51,452 nucleotides of DNA. Source: Deinococcus radiopugnans ATCC 19172 (GTDB lineage: Bacteria; Deinococcota; Deinococci; Deinococcales; Deinococcaceae). Below, in pieces: positions 15,892 through 25,369 of the stretch. The notes beneath the pieces were generated by a model. That model worked only from the letters and a program-made list of their open reading frames with translations. It was not told the origin of the DNA and did no database searches. Made by a program: the position numbers and the translations under genes. Numbering within the stretch: position 1 is the stretch's first letter; every line of letters begins with the position of its first letter. The stretch spans positions 1-51,452 of the forward strand of contig NZ_VDMO01000025.1 of NCBI RefSeq assembly GCF_006335125.1. Direction: 5' to 3'.

Positions 15892-16593
15892 ATGGCCGAA
15901 CCGCCCCTGCCGCCCACGTCCACCGTGCTGATCGTGGAGGATGATCCGGCCATCGGCGAGCTGCTGGAGCTGGGCTTTGGCTACGAGGGCTTTACCGCCG
16001 TGCGCGCCCGTTCCGGCGGCGAGGCGCTTGAACTGTTCGCCCGCATCCGGCCCGACGTGATCATTCTGGATCTGGGGTTGCCGGGTCTGGATGGCAGCGC
16101 CGTGCTGCGCGCCGTGCGCGAACGCGGTGAGACGCCCGTGCTGGTGCTGACCGCCCGCGACGGCGTGAATGACCGGATCGCCCACCTTCAGGCCGGAGCC
16201 GACGATTACCTGATTAAACCCTTCGTGTTCGGCGAGCTGATGGCCCGCGTGCGGGCGGTGCTGCGCCGCTCACAGCCGCAGGTCGGCGCGGTGCTCGGCT
16301 TCGCCGATCTCCAGTTCGACGTTCACCTGCGCGAGGCGCGTCGGGCCGGGCGGGTGCTGGAACTCAGTCCACGGGCGCTGGACGTGCTGGAGACCTTTCT
16401 GCGCTACCCGCAGCGGGTGCTGTCCAAGGCGGCGCTGCTGGACAGCGTGTGGGGCGCTGGCTTCATGGGCGACGACAACATTGTGGAGGTCTACGTGCGC
16501 CAGCTGCGCCGCGCGCTGGGCCGTCCGGAGCTGCTGCACACTGTACGCGGCTCCGGGTATGTGTTGCGGCTGCGAGAGCCGGAGCCAGCTTGA
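15892..16593 (+). CDS. OmpR/PhoB-family response regulator
   Basis: The 233-residue regulator has an N-terminal receiver with the acidic pair in VLIVEDDPA, the phospho-acceptor Asp60 (VIILDLGLPG), a conserved Thr in VLVLTARD and the Lys in LIKPF. The C-terminal winged helix shows LELSPRALDVLETFLRYPQ and VYVRQLRRALG ending LLHTVRGSGYVLR. The start at 15892 is preferred over an upstream in-frame codon because it begins the receiver and follows a leaderless -10 box. Its TGA overlaps the TTG start of the sensor kinase (TTGA, 16590-16593). Confidence 0.92.
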   Translation: MAEPPLPPTSTVLIVEDDPAIGELLELGFGYEGFTAVRARSGGEALELFARIRPDVIILDLGLPGLDGSAVLRAVRERGETPVLVLTARDGVNDRIAHLQAGADDYLIKPFVFGELMARVRAVLRRSQPQVGAVLGFADLQFDVHLREARRAGRVLELSPRALDVLETFLRYPQRVLSKAALLDSVWGAGFMGDDNIVEVYVRQLRRALGRPELLHTVRGSGYVLRLREPEPA

Positions 16594-18008
16594 ATCCCGC
16601 TGGCCTGAGCCTGCGCGGACGCTTGCTGGGCGTGCTGCTGGGGCTGTTGCTGGCGGTGCTGTTGCCGCTGGGCCTGTACCTGAACGCCCGCATCGGCAGC
16701 TTTGCCCAGGAGCAGGCGTCCCGCGCCCTGGCCGGACAACTGGCGGTGGTGGCGCGGGATCAGGAACGCAGCGGCGCAGGTGGCGCCGTCAGCGGTGACG
16801 GGCTGCTGCTGTTGCAGTACGAGGTCTTCAGCCTGGCGCTGTCCAGCGGCACCTGGGGCGTGATCGTCACGCCTCGGCAGACACTGTTTTCAGATAGCGG
16901 CACGCATCCCCGCCCGCCTGCCGGCGTTGTTCAGAATGTGCTGAACATCGGCGCGGGCCAGTGGAACGGCCTTCAGTTGGCCCGCGCGGGCGACGCAGTG
17001 ATCGGTCTGGCCGTGCGTCAGGAGGAGGTTGGCGCCCTGCGCGGCGACGTGCTGCGAACCTACGTGCTGGGCGCGGCGCTGGCCTCCCTGCTGGCGGCGG
17101 GAATCGGCGCGGCCCTCTTGCGGGTGGGCCTGGCCCCGCTGCGGACGATGGCGCGGCGCAGTGCGGGCCTGACGGCGGCCTCGCTGTCCGAACGGCTGCC
17201 CGTACCGCAGGCCCGCGACGAGGTGCAGACGCTGGCCCTGACCCTGAATGCCATGCTGGCGCGGTTGGAAGACGCCTTCGCCCGGCTGGAAGCCGCCGAG
17301 GAGCGCACCCGCCAGTTCGCGGCGGACGCCAGCCATGAGCTGCGGACGCCCATCACTTCCCTGAGCGCCGGGCTGGAGCTGATGGAAAAGGTGGGCGACG
17401 ATCCGGCGGCGCGCACGAGGCTCCTGCTGAGCCTGCGCCGCGAGGCCCGCCGCGCCGGGCGGCTGGTGGGCGATCTGTTGCAGCTCAACCGGCTGGAGGC
17501 AGGTGAACCGCTGCGGCCCGAACAGATTGGTCTGAGCGCCCTGCTGGGCACCCTGGCCCGCACGGCAGCGGACCTGGCCCCGCAGATGACGGTGCGCGCC
17601 GAAATTGAAGCCGCAGAGGGCTGGGCAGACCGCGCTCGCCTGGAAGACGCCCTGTGGAACCTGATCCGCAACGCGGTGAGCGCTTCACCCCCCGGCAGCA
17701 CGATCGTGCTGTGGAGTAGGCGTGAGGGCGGGGGTGTCGCGCTGGGCGTCCGCAATCCGGGCGAGATCCCCGCTGAGCTGCTGTCGCGCCTGTTTGACCG
17801 GTTCGTGCGCGGCCCGACCTCTGGTGAGCCCCCTTCTGGCGAGGGCAGCGGCCTGGGCCTCGCCATCGTGCGGGCCACGGCCCTGGCGCACGGCGGCGAC
17901 GTGCTGGCCCGAAATCTGCCCGGCGGGGGGGTGGAGGTGGGGCTGACCCTGCCCGCATTCAGCCCGCGTTCAGCTTTGCCCCCTCAGGCGTTCAGCCCGC
18001 GCGACTAG
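16590..18008 (+). CDS. Membrane sensor histidine kinase
   Basis: With the TTG start at 16590 the kinase has 472 residues. One membrane segment lies at about 11-32 and a second at about 157-178, flanking an extracytoplasmic sensor loop of about 120 residues. A HAMP linker (LAPLRTMARRSAGLTA) is followed by the H-box FAADASHELRTPITS with His249. The ATPase domain shows NLIRNAVSASPPG, ALGVRNPGEIP and GEGSGLGLAIVRA. The first Asp of the usual DxGxG box is replaced by Asn (VRNPGEI), a variation found in some active kinases. The gene is translationally coupled to the regulator before it. The downstream secreted proteins may be its targets. Confidence 0.9.
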   Translation: MNPAGLSLRGRLLGVLLGLLLAVLLPLGLYLNARIGSFAQEQASRALAGQLAVVARDQERSGAGGAVSGDGLLLLQYEVFSLALSSGTWGVIVTPRQTLFSDSGTHPRPPAGVVQNVLNIGAGQWNGLQLARAGDAVIGLAVRQEEVGALRGDVLRTYVLGAALASLLAAGIGAALLRVGLAPLRTMARRSAGLTAASLSERLPVPQARDEVQTLALTLNAMLARLEDAFARLEAAEERTRQFAADASHELRTPITSLSAGLELMEKVGDDPAARTRLLLSLRREARRAGRLVGDLLQLNRLEAGEPLRPEQIGLSALLGTLARTAADLAPQMTVRAEIEAAEGWADRARLEDALWNLIRNAVSASPPGSTIVLWSRREGGGVALGVRNPGEIPAELLSRLFDRFVRGPTSGEPPSGEGSGLGLAIVRATALAHGGDVLARNLPGGGVEVGLTLPAFSPRSALPPQAFSPRD

Positions 18009-18061
18009 CTTTGCTCCTTGAAGGGCGGACCGCTCCACTTCCCCGCCCCGAAGGAGCCACC

Positions 18062-18820
18062 ATGAACGCACCCACGAAGAAGACCAACGCCATGCTGATC
18101 GCCACCCTGTTGCTGGGCCTGGGAGCCAGTGCCCTGGCAGGCGGCGCAGCCCTCCCGTCCACACCACGCCCAGCCACATCAAGCCCGTCCACACCAAGCC
18201 CAGCCACACCCATCCAGTCGACAGCTCCGCAGACTGCCGCCCCCGGCGTCACCCCTCAGGCCCCGCCCGCGCCCCTGGTCCCCGGTCAGGCAGGCCCTGG
18301 TGCGGCCCGCTGTGCGCCCGGCGCAGACATGGTGATGAGGCCTGCGCCTGGTGGCCCCGGCACCACTGAACGTGCCCGCCCCGCCCCGCCCGCTCTTGGT
18401 ACGGCCATGCCCAGCACCGCCCAGCCGACGCCCGGCACAATCTCTGCCCAGCCAGCCGCACCGAAAGCCCCTAAGGGCGACAGGATGGACAAGGGCCTAG
18501 GCAAAGGTGACCAGGGCGGCAAGAGTGAGGTTTGCCCGCCTGCCCCCAGGGGAATGGAGCGGGGTCAGCCTCAGCCCGGCGCGGCGGCTCCCGGTCTGGC
18601 CACGCCCAATCAAGCCGCCCCCAATCCTGCGCCCGCTGCCCGTGACCTGGACCGCCTGGACGCCCTGGCCGCGCAGACCAGCGACGCCCGGATTCGCGGC
18701 TACCTGAACGACGCCCGCACCTACCTCCAGAGCGCCAACAAGGCCCAGCAGAAGGCGGGCCGCGATCTGCTCCACGCTGCGGAGGCCCTGATCAGGGGCG
18801 TGCCGGCTCTGCAGCGCTGA
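18062..18820 (+). CDS. Secreted Pro/Ala-rich protein
   Basis: The 252 residues have a signal peptide (MLIATLLLGLGASALAGG). A long disordered Pro/Ala/Ser/Thr region follows, in which PSTPSPATP-type units are repeated (underlying DNA repeat near 18155-18210). Only the last 65 residues look folded: ARDLDRLDALAAQTSDARIR and LQSANKAQQKAGRDLLHAAE form helices. GAAGGAGCC precedes the start. Being 53 bases after the sensor kinase on the same strand, it may be controlled by that pair. I do not recognise the C-terminal helical domain. A cell-surface or periplasmic role is inferred from the signal only. Confidence 0.65.
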   Translation: MNAPTKKTNAMLIATLLLGLGASALAGGAALPSTPRPATSSPSTPSPATPIQSTAPQTAAPGVTPQAPPAPLVPGQAGPGAARCAPGADMVMRPAPGGPGTTERARPAPPALGTAMPSTAQPTPGTISAQPAAPKAPKGDRMDKGLGKGDQGGKSEVCPPAPRGMERGQPQPGAAAPGLATPNQAAPNPAPAARDLDRLDALAAQTSDARIRGYLNDARTYLQSANKAQQKAGRDLLHAAEALIRGVPALQR

Positions 18821-18849
18821 CCGGTCAGCCGGGCGTCACCGCCCTCCCC

Positions 18850-18855
18850 TAGAAT
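18850..18855 (+). promoter_or_regulatory. -10 box (TAGAAT)
   Basis: TAGAAT is a good -10 match 77 bases before the GTG start at 18932, leaving a short untranslated leader that contains the GGAG ribosome site. No clear -35 box is seen. Confidence 0.35.
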
Positions 18856-18931
18856 CTGAAGTGCGCCGGACGCCGTGAACCACGGCCCATCTGGACGCAC
18901 TTCTCTCGTTTTGTTCCCTGGAGCGCCCCTT

Positions 18932-19471
18932 GTGAGAACCCTGCTGCTTGCCCTTTTGCTGACCGTGCCGCTGTCTGTCGCGTCGGCGCAGGGCGGGCGG
19001 CCACCCAGGCCGCCGCCCCCGCCGCAGACCGAGCTGGCAGGCTTTGCCGAGGCGGCGGGTTATCTGGTGCGGGCGCGGGCCATTGCGGCGGCGCTCAGCC
19101 CCGGCGTGCCGGAGACGCAGAAGACGCCCGGCGGGCCACGTCTGGCCGTGCCGCTGCTGTACGCGGGGCAGCCCGTGGCGCGGGTCTTCGTGGATGAGAC
19201 GGGGCACCTCGTTCCACGCGGCCAGGAAGGGTTTCTGGCGACAGGCAAGGGGCTGAAAGCCGGGGCGCAGGCCACCCTGAAGGCGCAGGTGTCGGCCCTC
19301 ACGGTGTCCAATCTGGCGCGGGTGATGGGGCCGCAGATTCACTGTTACCTGCTGCTGAATGCCCAGGTGGTCACGGAACTGCGCTTTGACCGCAAGACCG
19401 GGGCATTGCTGGAAGACCGGGGGCCGCCCGGCAAGGACGATCAAAAGGGGCCAGGGCCGGGCAAGCCGTAA
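18932..19471 (+). CDS. Exported hypothetical protein
   Basis: Read from GTG 18932 (GGAG at about 18920), the protein has 179 residues. A clear signal peptide (RTLLLALLLTVPLSVASAQ) is followed by a poly-Pro stretch and a folded central part with VPLLYAGQPVARVFVDETGH and LTVSNLARVMGPQIHCYLLL. An in-frame GTG at 18875 would put 19 extra residues before the signal, which is less likely. The tail is Gly/Pro/Lys-rich. I recognise no family. It ends 15 bases before the end of the convergent arsenite-permease gene. Confidence 0.6.
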   Translation: MRTLLLALLLTVPLSVASAQGGRPPRPPPPPQTELAGFAEAAGYLVRARAIAAALSPGVPETQKTPGGPRLAVPLLYAGQPVARVFVDETGHLVPRGQEGFLATGKGLKAGAQATLKAQVSALTVSNLARVMGPQIHCYLLLNAQVVTELRFDRKTGALLEDRGPPGKDDQKGPGPGKP

Positions 19472-19486
19472 TCGGCCGCCCAGCCA

Positions 19487-20773
19487 TCAACCGCCCAGCC
19501 GCCACAGCAGTGCCAGCAGCGCGGCGAGGAGCACGGGCGGCGTGGCCATCAGGCCCAGGCGCAGGTACTCGCCCCATGACACCTCGAGTCCTTTCTGCCG
19601 CAGCAGGCCCAGCCACAGCAGCGTCGCCAGGCTGCCGATGGGCGTCAATTTTGGGCCGATGTCGGCGGCCACGATGTTGGCGTAGACCATCAGCTCACGC
19701 AGGGCAGGCGAAACGCCGCCCACCTCCTGAATGCTCAGCGTGCCGATCAATACGGCGGGCAGGTTGTTGGTCACCGCCGAGAGCGCCGCGATCATGCCGC
19801 CTGTGCCAAAAACGGTGGCCGCTGCGCCGTGGGCCGCAAACGTCCCCAGCAACCCGGCCAGCCAGACCGTCAATCCCGCGTTCTTGAGTGCGTAGACCAC
19901 CAGATACATCCCCAGCGAGAACAGCACCACGTCCCAGGGGGCGCCGCGCAACACGGGCCCCAGCGCCACCCGGCGTTCCAGGGCGGCCACGCCCAGCAAA
20001 ACGGCGGCGGTCAGCAGCGCCACCCCACTGACCGGCACGCCCACTCCAGGTGCGAGGAAAAATCCGGCCAGCAGCGCCGCCATCAGGCCCGCGCCCGTCC
20101 AGCAGGTGCGCGGCGCCAGCAACGCCGAGGCGGGCGGCGGCAGGGCCGCAAGATCGTAGCGGGCGGGCCAGGCATGCCGGAACATCAGCCACAAGACCCC
20201 CAGGCTGACCGCCACGCCCACTAGGTTGACTGGCCCCATCACGGCCGCGTAACGGGCGAACGGCAGCCCGAACAGATCGGCACTGATGATGTTGGTGAGG
20301 TTGGACGTGACCAGCGGCAGGCTGGCTGCGTCGGCCACGAAGCCCACCGCGAACAGCAGCCCCAGGGACGCCGCCCGTGAGAAGCCCAGGACGCTGCACA
20401 GCGACAGCGCGATGGGCGTCAGGATCAGCACCGCGCCGTCGTTGGCGAACAGCGCCGCCAGCAGCGCCCCGAACACCACCAGCAGCGCGAACAGGCGTCC
20501 GCTGTGGCCGGCCGCCCGCCGCGCCAGATGCAGGGCCAGGAAACGGAACAGCCCCGCCGCGTCCAGCAGCAGGCTCAGCACGATCAGGGCCACCAGGGTC
20601 AGGGTGGCGTTCCAGGTGTCGTTCCAGACGGCACGCACGTCAGCCCAGCCCACCAGGCCCAGCAGCAGCGCCAGCGCAGCTCCAGTCAATGCGCCCGCCG
20701 CGACACTCAGACCACGCGGACGAAAGACCAACAGATACAGCGTCAGGGCGAAGACGCCCAGGGGCAGGATCAC
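19487..20773 (-). CDS. arsB: ArsB-like arsenite/anion permease
   Basis: The 428 residues form about 11-12 membrane helices of the ArsB/NhaD (ion transporter) superfamily. The conserved half-motifs are LFANDGAVLILTPIAL and VTSNLTNIISADLF in the first half, and SAVTNNLPAVLIGTLSIQ with NIVAADIGPKLTPIGSLATL in the second. These match ArsB arsenite-efflux permeases well. No arsR, arsC or arsA gene is adjacent, so another anion substrate cannot be excluded. The start is GTG at 20773, and no ribosome site is obvious. Confidence 0.8.
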   Translation of the reverse strand: MILPLGVFALTLYLLVFRPRGLSVAAGALTGAALALLLGLVGWADVRAVWNDTWNATLTLVALIVLSLLLDAAGLFRFLALHLARRAAGHSGRLFALLVVFGALLAALFANDGAVLILTPIALSLCSVLGFSRAASLGLLFAVGFVADAASLPLVTSNLTNIISADLFGLPFARYAAVMGPVNLVGVAVSLGVLWLMFRHAWPARYDLAALPPPASALLAPRTCWTGAGLMAALLAGFFLAPGVGVPVSGVALLTAAVLLGVAALERRVALGPVLRGAPWDVVLFSLGMYLVVYALKNAGLTVWLAGLLGTFAAHGAAATVFGTGGMIAALSAVTNNLPAVLIGTLSIQEVGGVSPALRELMVYANIVAADIGPKLTPIGSLATLLWLGLLRQKGLEVSWGEYLRLGLMATPPVLLAALLALLWRLGG

Positions 20774-20878
20774 GGCGGCGTGGGCCGGTCAGAGCGGTCC
20801 GTTTGCCTGAGCCAGCCTGTTATCACCGCCGAAGAATAGGGTACAGGCGCAAAGCCAGAGCGTGGGATCAAAACGGGC

Positions 20879-21115
20879 TTGAGGCCGGAACAACCACTTC
20901 CGCCAGACAAGCTTCTCCACCTCGCCCTGACGATCGTGCTGGGTGGCCCGCACAGAGCGTCCCCCGTCGCTGACCGGTACGCCGTCAGCGGCCTCCTGCT
21001 GGCTCTGCTGGGCGTGACGTGCCTGCTCAACCTGTCGTGGGACGTGATGGGGCCACTGACGGTGATGTGGCTTGGCGCTGCCCTTACCGATGTGCGCCGC
21101 CGTCATCTCCACTGA
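20879..21115 (+). CDS. Possible small membrane protein
   Basis: A TTG-initiated frame of 78 residues has the DKLLHLAL opening found in small VanZ-like or DUF2279-like membrane proteins. A second hydrophobic segment (GLLLALLGVTCLLNLSWDVM) follows, then LTVMWLGAALTDVRRR. No strong ribosome site is present, and homology was judged by eye only. It could be a remnant. Confidence 0.35.
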   Translation: MRPEQPLPPDKLLHLALTIVLGGPHRASPVADRYAVSGLLLALLGVTCLLNLSWDVMGPLTVMWLGAALTDVRRRHLH

Positions 21116-21303
21116 CCGTGTCCTCCGGCGTGCCCCCCGCAGCGTTCTGCCTTCGCCTGCCACAGCGTCGACCAGAGAGTCCACACGCTGACCTGTTTTG
21201 CTTGTGGGTTTGGCCGTCCGCTCGCCGCTGCCCCGCCCTTCACCGTGATGGGTGGAGAGTGGAAGGGTGAGGGCAATGCCTGACCTACCGACGCCCCGGG
21301 GAA

Positions 21304-21723
21304 ATGCTCTCTGGTGGAGGACCATCGGCGGCACAGGTCCGTTCGGCTCTCCAGGAGCTGAATGCTGTCGTCCGGGGCGTGACGCGCATGGCAGGCGGGT
21401 CAAGGGTTCCGACACGGAGGGTGGAAACCCCCGAGGAGATGGTGGCGGTCCGCCTCTCTCGCCTCGGCCAGGCGGCTGAGGTGTGGCGGATGGTGCGTCT
21501 GCTGGCCTTCCTTGAGGCTGGGCCGTTGCGGGTGGCGCGCGTGGTGATGTGCCGTGAAGTCCGGAACTGCCTGGTCCTCGTTCAAGTCTGGATGCCAGGT
21601 GTGACGTGTCTGGACGCCGTGCAGCAGCCAGCCGACGCCTGGGCTCTGGGGCTGCAGCGCGGTCAGGTCCACGCCCAACGCTGGGCGAGGTATTGGCAGA
21701 GACATGAAACCGACGGAGGCTGA
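21304..21723 (+). CDS. Hypothetical protein, weakly supported
   Basis: This ATG-initiated frame of 139 residues is preceded by CGGGGA at 5 bases. The sequence is amphipathic and Arg/Val-rich ([40 protein letters not shown]) with several Trp residues near the end. I recognise no family. It lies in a 1.1-kb stretch (20774-21870) between arsB and the NarL-type pair that otherwise holds nothing clear. Confidence 0.35.
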   Translation: MLSGGGPSAAQVRSALQELNAVVRGVTRMAGGSRVPTRRVETPEEMVAVRLSRLGQAAEVWRMVRLLAFLEAGPLRVARVVMCREVRNCLVLVQVWMPGVTCLDAVQQPADAWALGLQRGQVHAQRWARYWQRHETDGG

Positions 21724-21859
21724 ACTTGACGTGCAGCGCCTGTGCAGGGAAGTGATAGGGCCACGTCCTTCCGACGCTCGGGCTTTGGGGTCAACCCCTT
21801 TGCCGCGCGGCCGGAATGCGATAGCCCTTTCGGGGCATGTCGCGCCCGATCTGGGCCGT

Positions 21860-21865
21860 TACGCT
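21860..21865 (+). promoter_or_regulatory. -10 box (TACGCT)
   Basis: TACGCT ends 6 bases before the ATG at 21871, again a leaderless-type spacing. The GAGG between them is too close to serve as a normal ribosome site. Confidence 0.35.
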
Positions 21866-21870
21866 GAGGC

Positions 21871-23109
21871 ATGCCCTTCCTTGCGTGGACGCTCGCCCCG
21901 GTCGTCATGACGGCCATCCTGCCGGTGGTCTGGCCCTGGCGAGTCGCGCCTGAGCGACAGGGGTTCTGGAGACGGTTCGTGGCGATCGCTGCCCTGATCG
22001 CCGCGCTCGTCGTCGGGCAAACTATTCTGAGTGAGGGGCCGGCTGCCTGGGCGCGCATGGGCGTGTTCGTCGCGGTCGCCACGGCGTATGTGTACGTCCT
22101 GATGCGGCTCGACGACATGGACGGGACGTCCGAGCTGTTCCGCTGGCTCATCCTCGGCTGCCTGCTCACCAGCGCCGCGGCCCTCATCACGCTCAACTCC
22201 GCGTTGGGGTTCACCGTCTCGGTCTGTACCATGCTGTTTCTCGGCGCGTGTATGTCACTGAAGTGGCACCAGCGGGTCACGCTGCCGCTGGTGGCCGCCA
22301 ACGTCTGGCTGCTGCAGAGCATGTCTGCCACGCCGCCCACGCTTCTCCAGGCGCTGAGCGACGGCATCGGCCTGCTGGTGATGGCGATGTTCGGCTTCAT
22401 TCTGCGCCGCACCACCCGGCTCGGACAGGACCTCGGGCGCGCCAACCGGCAGCTTGAGCAGCACGCGCAGCAGGCCGAGGAACTCGCCACCCTGCGCGAG
22501 CGTGCCCGTCTGGCGCGGGAACTGCACGACACCCTGGGACACGCCCTCACCACCATCACCGTGCAACTCGACGCGGCGGAACGGCTGCTGGAGAAGAACC
22601 CGGCCAGGGCCCAGCTGCTGGTGGAGCGCTCGCGAGACCTGTCACGCGGCGCCACCGTGGAGCTGCGCGCGAGCCTCGCCCAGTTGCGTCAGGACGAGCG
22701 CATCCCGCTGGCCGAGGAACTCCGCGCGCTCTCGGCTCAGGGAGGCGGCGAGGGTTCGGCGGTCCAGGTGGCCGTCGCTGACCTGCGGCTCGCCCCTCAG
22801 CAGGAGCACGCGCTGGCCCGCGTGGCGCGCGAAGCGCTGCACAACGCCCACCGTCACGCGCACGCCCGGCAGATTCAAGTCGTCCTGGAAACGCAGGGAG
22901 AGGCCGCCGTGCTGCGGGTGGAGGACGATGGCACCGGCTTTGACCCCAGCAGCGTGCCGCCCGGTCATTACGGCCTCAGCGGCATGCAGGAGCGGCTGCT
23001 GCTGCTGGGAGGCCGCCTGGACGTGCGCTCGCGGCCCGGCGAGGGCACCACCGTGACGGCCACGCTTCCTCTGCGCCTTTCATCCACTCCGGAGGTCCAC
23101 CCCAGATGA
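21871..23109 (+). CDS. NarL-class sensor histidine kinase (HisKA_3)
   Basis: The 412 residues open with five or six membrane helices (about 1-175), a short coiled coil ([20 protein letters not shown]) and a HisKA_3 dimerisation domain. The H-box [15 protein letters not shown] has His219. The ATPase domain shows [23 protein letters not shown] and [16 protein letters not shown]. This layout is that of DesK/LiaS-type membrane-sensing kinases, in which the signal is often perceived within the membrane. The stop overlaps the start of the response regulator (ATGA, 23106-23109). Confidence 0.9.
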   Translation: MPFLAWTLAPVVMTAILPVVWPWRVAPERQGFWRRFVAIAALIAALVVGQTILSEGPAAWARMGVFVAVATAYVYVLMRLDDMDGTSELFRWLILGCLLTSAAALITLNSALGFTVSVCTMLFLGACMSLKWHQRVTLPLVAANVWLLQSMSATPPTLLQALSDGIGLLVMAMFGFILRRTTRLGQDLGRANRQLEQHAQQAEELATLRERARLARELHDTLGHALTTITVQLDAAERLLEKNPARAQLLVERSRDLSRGATVELRASLAQLRQDERIPLAEELRALSAQGGGEGSAVQVAVADLRLAPQQEHALARVAREALHNAHRHAHARQIQVVLETQGEAAVLRVEDDGTGFDPSSVPPGHYGLSGMQERLLLLGGRLDVRSRPGEGTTVTATLPLRLSSTPEVHPR

Positions 23110-23732
23110 GCATTACCCTCACCCTGATCGACGACCAGCCGCTGATGCGCTTTGGCCTGCGCTCCCTTTTCGAGACCGACGACGCCTTCGAGGTCGTGGG
23201 CGAGGCGGGCAACGGCGCCGACGGCGTGCGGCTGGTGCAGGACCTCAAGCCCGACGTGGTGTTGATGGACGTGCAGATGCCGGAACTCGACGGCGTGAAA
23301 GCCACCGCCCGGATCCGGGAACTCGGTCTGCCGTCGCGGGTCCTGATCCTGACCACCTTCGACACCGAGGGCTATGTGCTCGACGGTATCCGGGCGGGGG
23401 CCAGCGGGTACCTGCTCAAGGACGTGCGGCCACAGGAGCTGTTCGACGTGGTGCGGCGGGTGGCGGCGGGGGAGGTGTTCATCCAGCCGAGCGTGGCGAG
23501 CAAATACCTGCATCTGCTGACCACCCGGCAACTCGAGACCGAGCATCTCAGCCCGCGCGAGGAGGACGTGCTGCGCCTGCTGGCGCGTGGCCTGAGCAAC
23601 AAGCTGATCGCGCGGGAGCTGGACATCAGCGAGAGCACCGTGAAGAACCACGTCAAGAACATCCTGGCGAAGATGCAGGTCAGAAACCGCACCGAGGCGG
23701 CCCTCAACGCCCGCAAGTGGGTCCGGGAGTGA
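23106..23732 (+). CDS. NarL/FixJ-family response regulator
   Basis: The 208-residue regulator has a receiver with LIDDQ, phospho-acceptor Asp55 ([13 protein letters not shown]), the switch Thr in LILTTFD and the Lys in GYLLKDV. The C-terminal LuxR-type helix-turn-helix is complete: [20 protein letters not shown] followed by [20 protein letters not shown]. It is coupled to the kinase upstream by a four-base overlap and to the phosphotransferase downstream by another. Confidence 0.93.
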   Translation: MSITLTLIDDQPLMRFGLRSLFETDDAFEVVGEAGNGADGVRLVQDLKPDVVLMDVQMPELDGVKATARIRELGLPSRVLILTTFDTEGYVLDGIRAGASGYLLKDVRPQELFDVVRRVAAGEVFIQPSVASKYLHLLTTRQLETEHLSPREEDVLRLLARGLSNKLIARELDISESTVKNHVKNILAKMQVRNRTEAALNARKWVRE

Positions 23733-24682
23733 GGCCCGAGCTGGAACAGGCCCTCTGGCAGCACTACGGGCTGCGCGGACCCTTCGAACCGGCGCCGCTG
23801 GCGGCAGAGGGCCACAACAACATGCTGCAGGCCTTCCACAGCCCCAGCGGGTCGTTCGTGTGCAAACGCGGCGGGGCTGCTCTGGGGCCGGTTCAGCGAC
23901 GGGAATTCGCACTGCTGGAGTGGCTGAACGGCCAGTCGCTGCCGTTTCGCGTGGCTGCGCCCCTGCGAACCCGTGGCGGCGCCTGGGGCTGGGAGGAGGA
24001 CGGCCTGAATGTGCTTCTCCCGTTCCTGAACGGCGAAGGGTTGCCAGAGACCCCGGCCGCCTGGCAGGCGCTGGGCGTGGCGCTGCGAGCCCTGCATGAA
24101 GCGCTCGCCCGGTCTCCGCAGGAGGCGCCCTGGCCGCTGGACTGGGCACACCTGGGAAAGCTGCATCCCCTGGTTCCGGACCCGCTGACGCTTTCCTTTG
24201 AGCGGCCCGACCTCTGGGGCAGTGAGGCGAAGGCCCGTTCCTGGCGGGCGGCTTTTCAAGAAACGCTCTCCCTGATGCAAGGCGAGTACGCTGATCTGCC
24301 CCGCCAGGTGATTCACGGTGACTTCAACAGCGTCAACGTGCTGTTCGCTCAGGGCAAGGTCAGCGCCGTGCTGGACTTCGAATTCTCCTGCCTGGGGCCG
24401 CCGGTCCTCGACGTGGCCACCGCTGTGAGCGAGGTGCTGGTGCGCCCGGATCCGGCATGGCCGCTGGCGCAGGCGTTTTTTCTGGGATACGGAACCCCGA
24501 CCGCTGCCGAGAGGGCGACGCTCCCGGCGGCCCTGCTGCTTCGTCAGACTGCCGTGGGGATCTGGGGCCTGGGCCAGGCCCTGGAGAACGGCGCGACCCT
24601 GACCACGCATGCCCGCCTGGAGGCTCTGCTCAGTCTCCAAACCTGGCTGGCAACCCACGGCGCTGGCCTCGCCGCTCTCTGA
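23729..24682 (+). CDS. APH-family phosphotransferase
   Basis: The 317 residues have the aminoglycoside/homoserine/choline kinase fold. The catalytic loop is [14 protein letters not shown] (the HGDxxxxN motif), followed by the metal-binding [20 protein letters not shown]. The GTG at 23729 overlaps the regulator stop (GTGA); a second GTG at 23717 is also in frame. Overlap with the response regulator suggests a single transcript with the NarL-type pair. Family members phosphorylate small hydroxylated molecules, antibiotics included, and the substrate here is unknown. Confidence 0.8.
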   Translation: MRPELEQALWQHYGLRGPFEPAPLAAEGHNNMLQAFHSPSGSFVCKRGGAALGPVQRREFALLEWLNGQSLPFRVAAPLRTRGGAWGWEEDGLNVLLPFLNGEGLPETPAAWQALGVALRALHEALARSPQEAPWPLDWAHLGKLHPLVPDPLTLSFERPDLWGSEAKARSWRAAFQETLSLMQGEYADLPRQVIHGDFNSVNVLFAQGKVSAVLDFEFSCLGPPVLDVATAVSEVLVRPDPAWPLAQAFFLGYGTPTAAERATLPAALLLRQTAVGIWGLGQALENGATLTTHARLEALLSLQTWLATHGAGLAAL

Positions 24683-25170
24683 CCACGGTGGGTGCCCAGC
24701 CTTTGGTGGAAAGAGCGCTGCCCACCGGGAAATTGCGGACTATGGGCCGGGCCTCTTCCAGCGCTGTTCCGGGTCATCCTGGGGCCGGGCAACTTCTGCG
24801 CGTGTGCGGTGCGGGTTCTGACCGGCGTCCTGTCTTCGTGTGGGCAACTGGATGGCTCTTTGGGGTTAGCCGTGGTCTCGTTTGAAAGGCGCGCGTGGTG
24901 GGGTGGCACCGGGTTCGTCGCAGAGATCTTGCGGAACACCGTACACCGTTTACTGCATCGCTATTGACTCTTGGGAAGGGCGCAAATTTGATGTTCCGCC
25001 GCCGTAAGGTTGCGTGGCTGATTCCGATTCACGCCCTGCTGCCGCAGTGAACGAGTGTCCGGAGCAGGGTGACCGGCACCCCGCTCCGGCACGATCTGTG
25101 ACGGCGCGGGCGCCGCTACGTTCGTGCTGGCCTGGGCGACGGCCACCCCACGCACTGTTGCGGGAAACAC
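24683..25170. other. Intergenic, possible promoter only
   Basis: No convincing gene in about 490 bases. TTGACT (24964-24969) and TTTGAT (24987-24992) are 17 bases apart and could be a sigma-70-type promoter, but there is no gene immediately downstream. It could drive transcription across the repeat at 25171. Confidence 0.3.
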
Positions 25171-25310
25171 TCATACGGATTCCGTTTGTTTCGTGTGAAA
25201 ATCGGGACAGCTCCGATGTCCACACTCCACGTCCGGAACCCGTTTTTCTTCTGCTCGCTCCGCTCGGATTTCCAGGTGTTTTCAACACCTTTCAATCGGC
25301 GTCCGTATCA
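25171..25310 (-). repeat. Dispersed hairpin element, copy 2 (inverted)
   Basis: A 140-bp copy in the reverse orientation, bounded by TCATACGGATTCCGTTTG and CAATCGGCGTCCGTATCA. The short hairpin AGGTGTT/AACACCT is perfect, with the loop changed to GAA. The second stem belongs to the CATCGG/CCGATT subtype and has a central mismatch. It ends 60 bases before the start of the BTAD regulator gene, so it occupies the promoter-proximal region of that gene. Confidence 0.85.
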
Positions 25311-25355
25311 TCCAGGTGTCGGGCAGAAGTGACCGGACTGGTTCAGCCGATTCGT

Positions 25356-25361
25356 TATGCT
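25356..25361 (+). promoter_or_regulatory. -10 box (TATGCT)
   Basis: TATGCT lies 8 bases before the ATG at 25370 with no Shine-Dalgarno sequence between, so a leaderless transcript is likely. The repeat element ends 45 bases upstream, within reach of -35 recognition. Confidence 0.4.
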
Positions 25362-25369
25362 GGGCAGAC

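Noticed and set aside
18155..18210. Short direct repeats that might be a CRISPR or regulatory array
   Set aside because: They lie inside a coding frame and encode the PST/PAT-rich disordered stretch of the secreted protein, so they are a protein-level low-complexity repeat.
20789..21415. 208-codon minus-strand frame upstream of arsB
   Set aside because: Composition is His/Arg/Gln-rich without family features, and it overlaps a more plausible small membrane-protein frame on the other strand.
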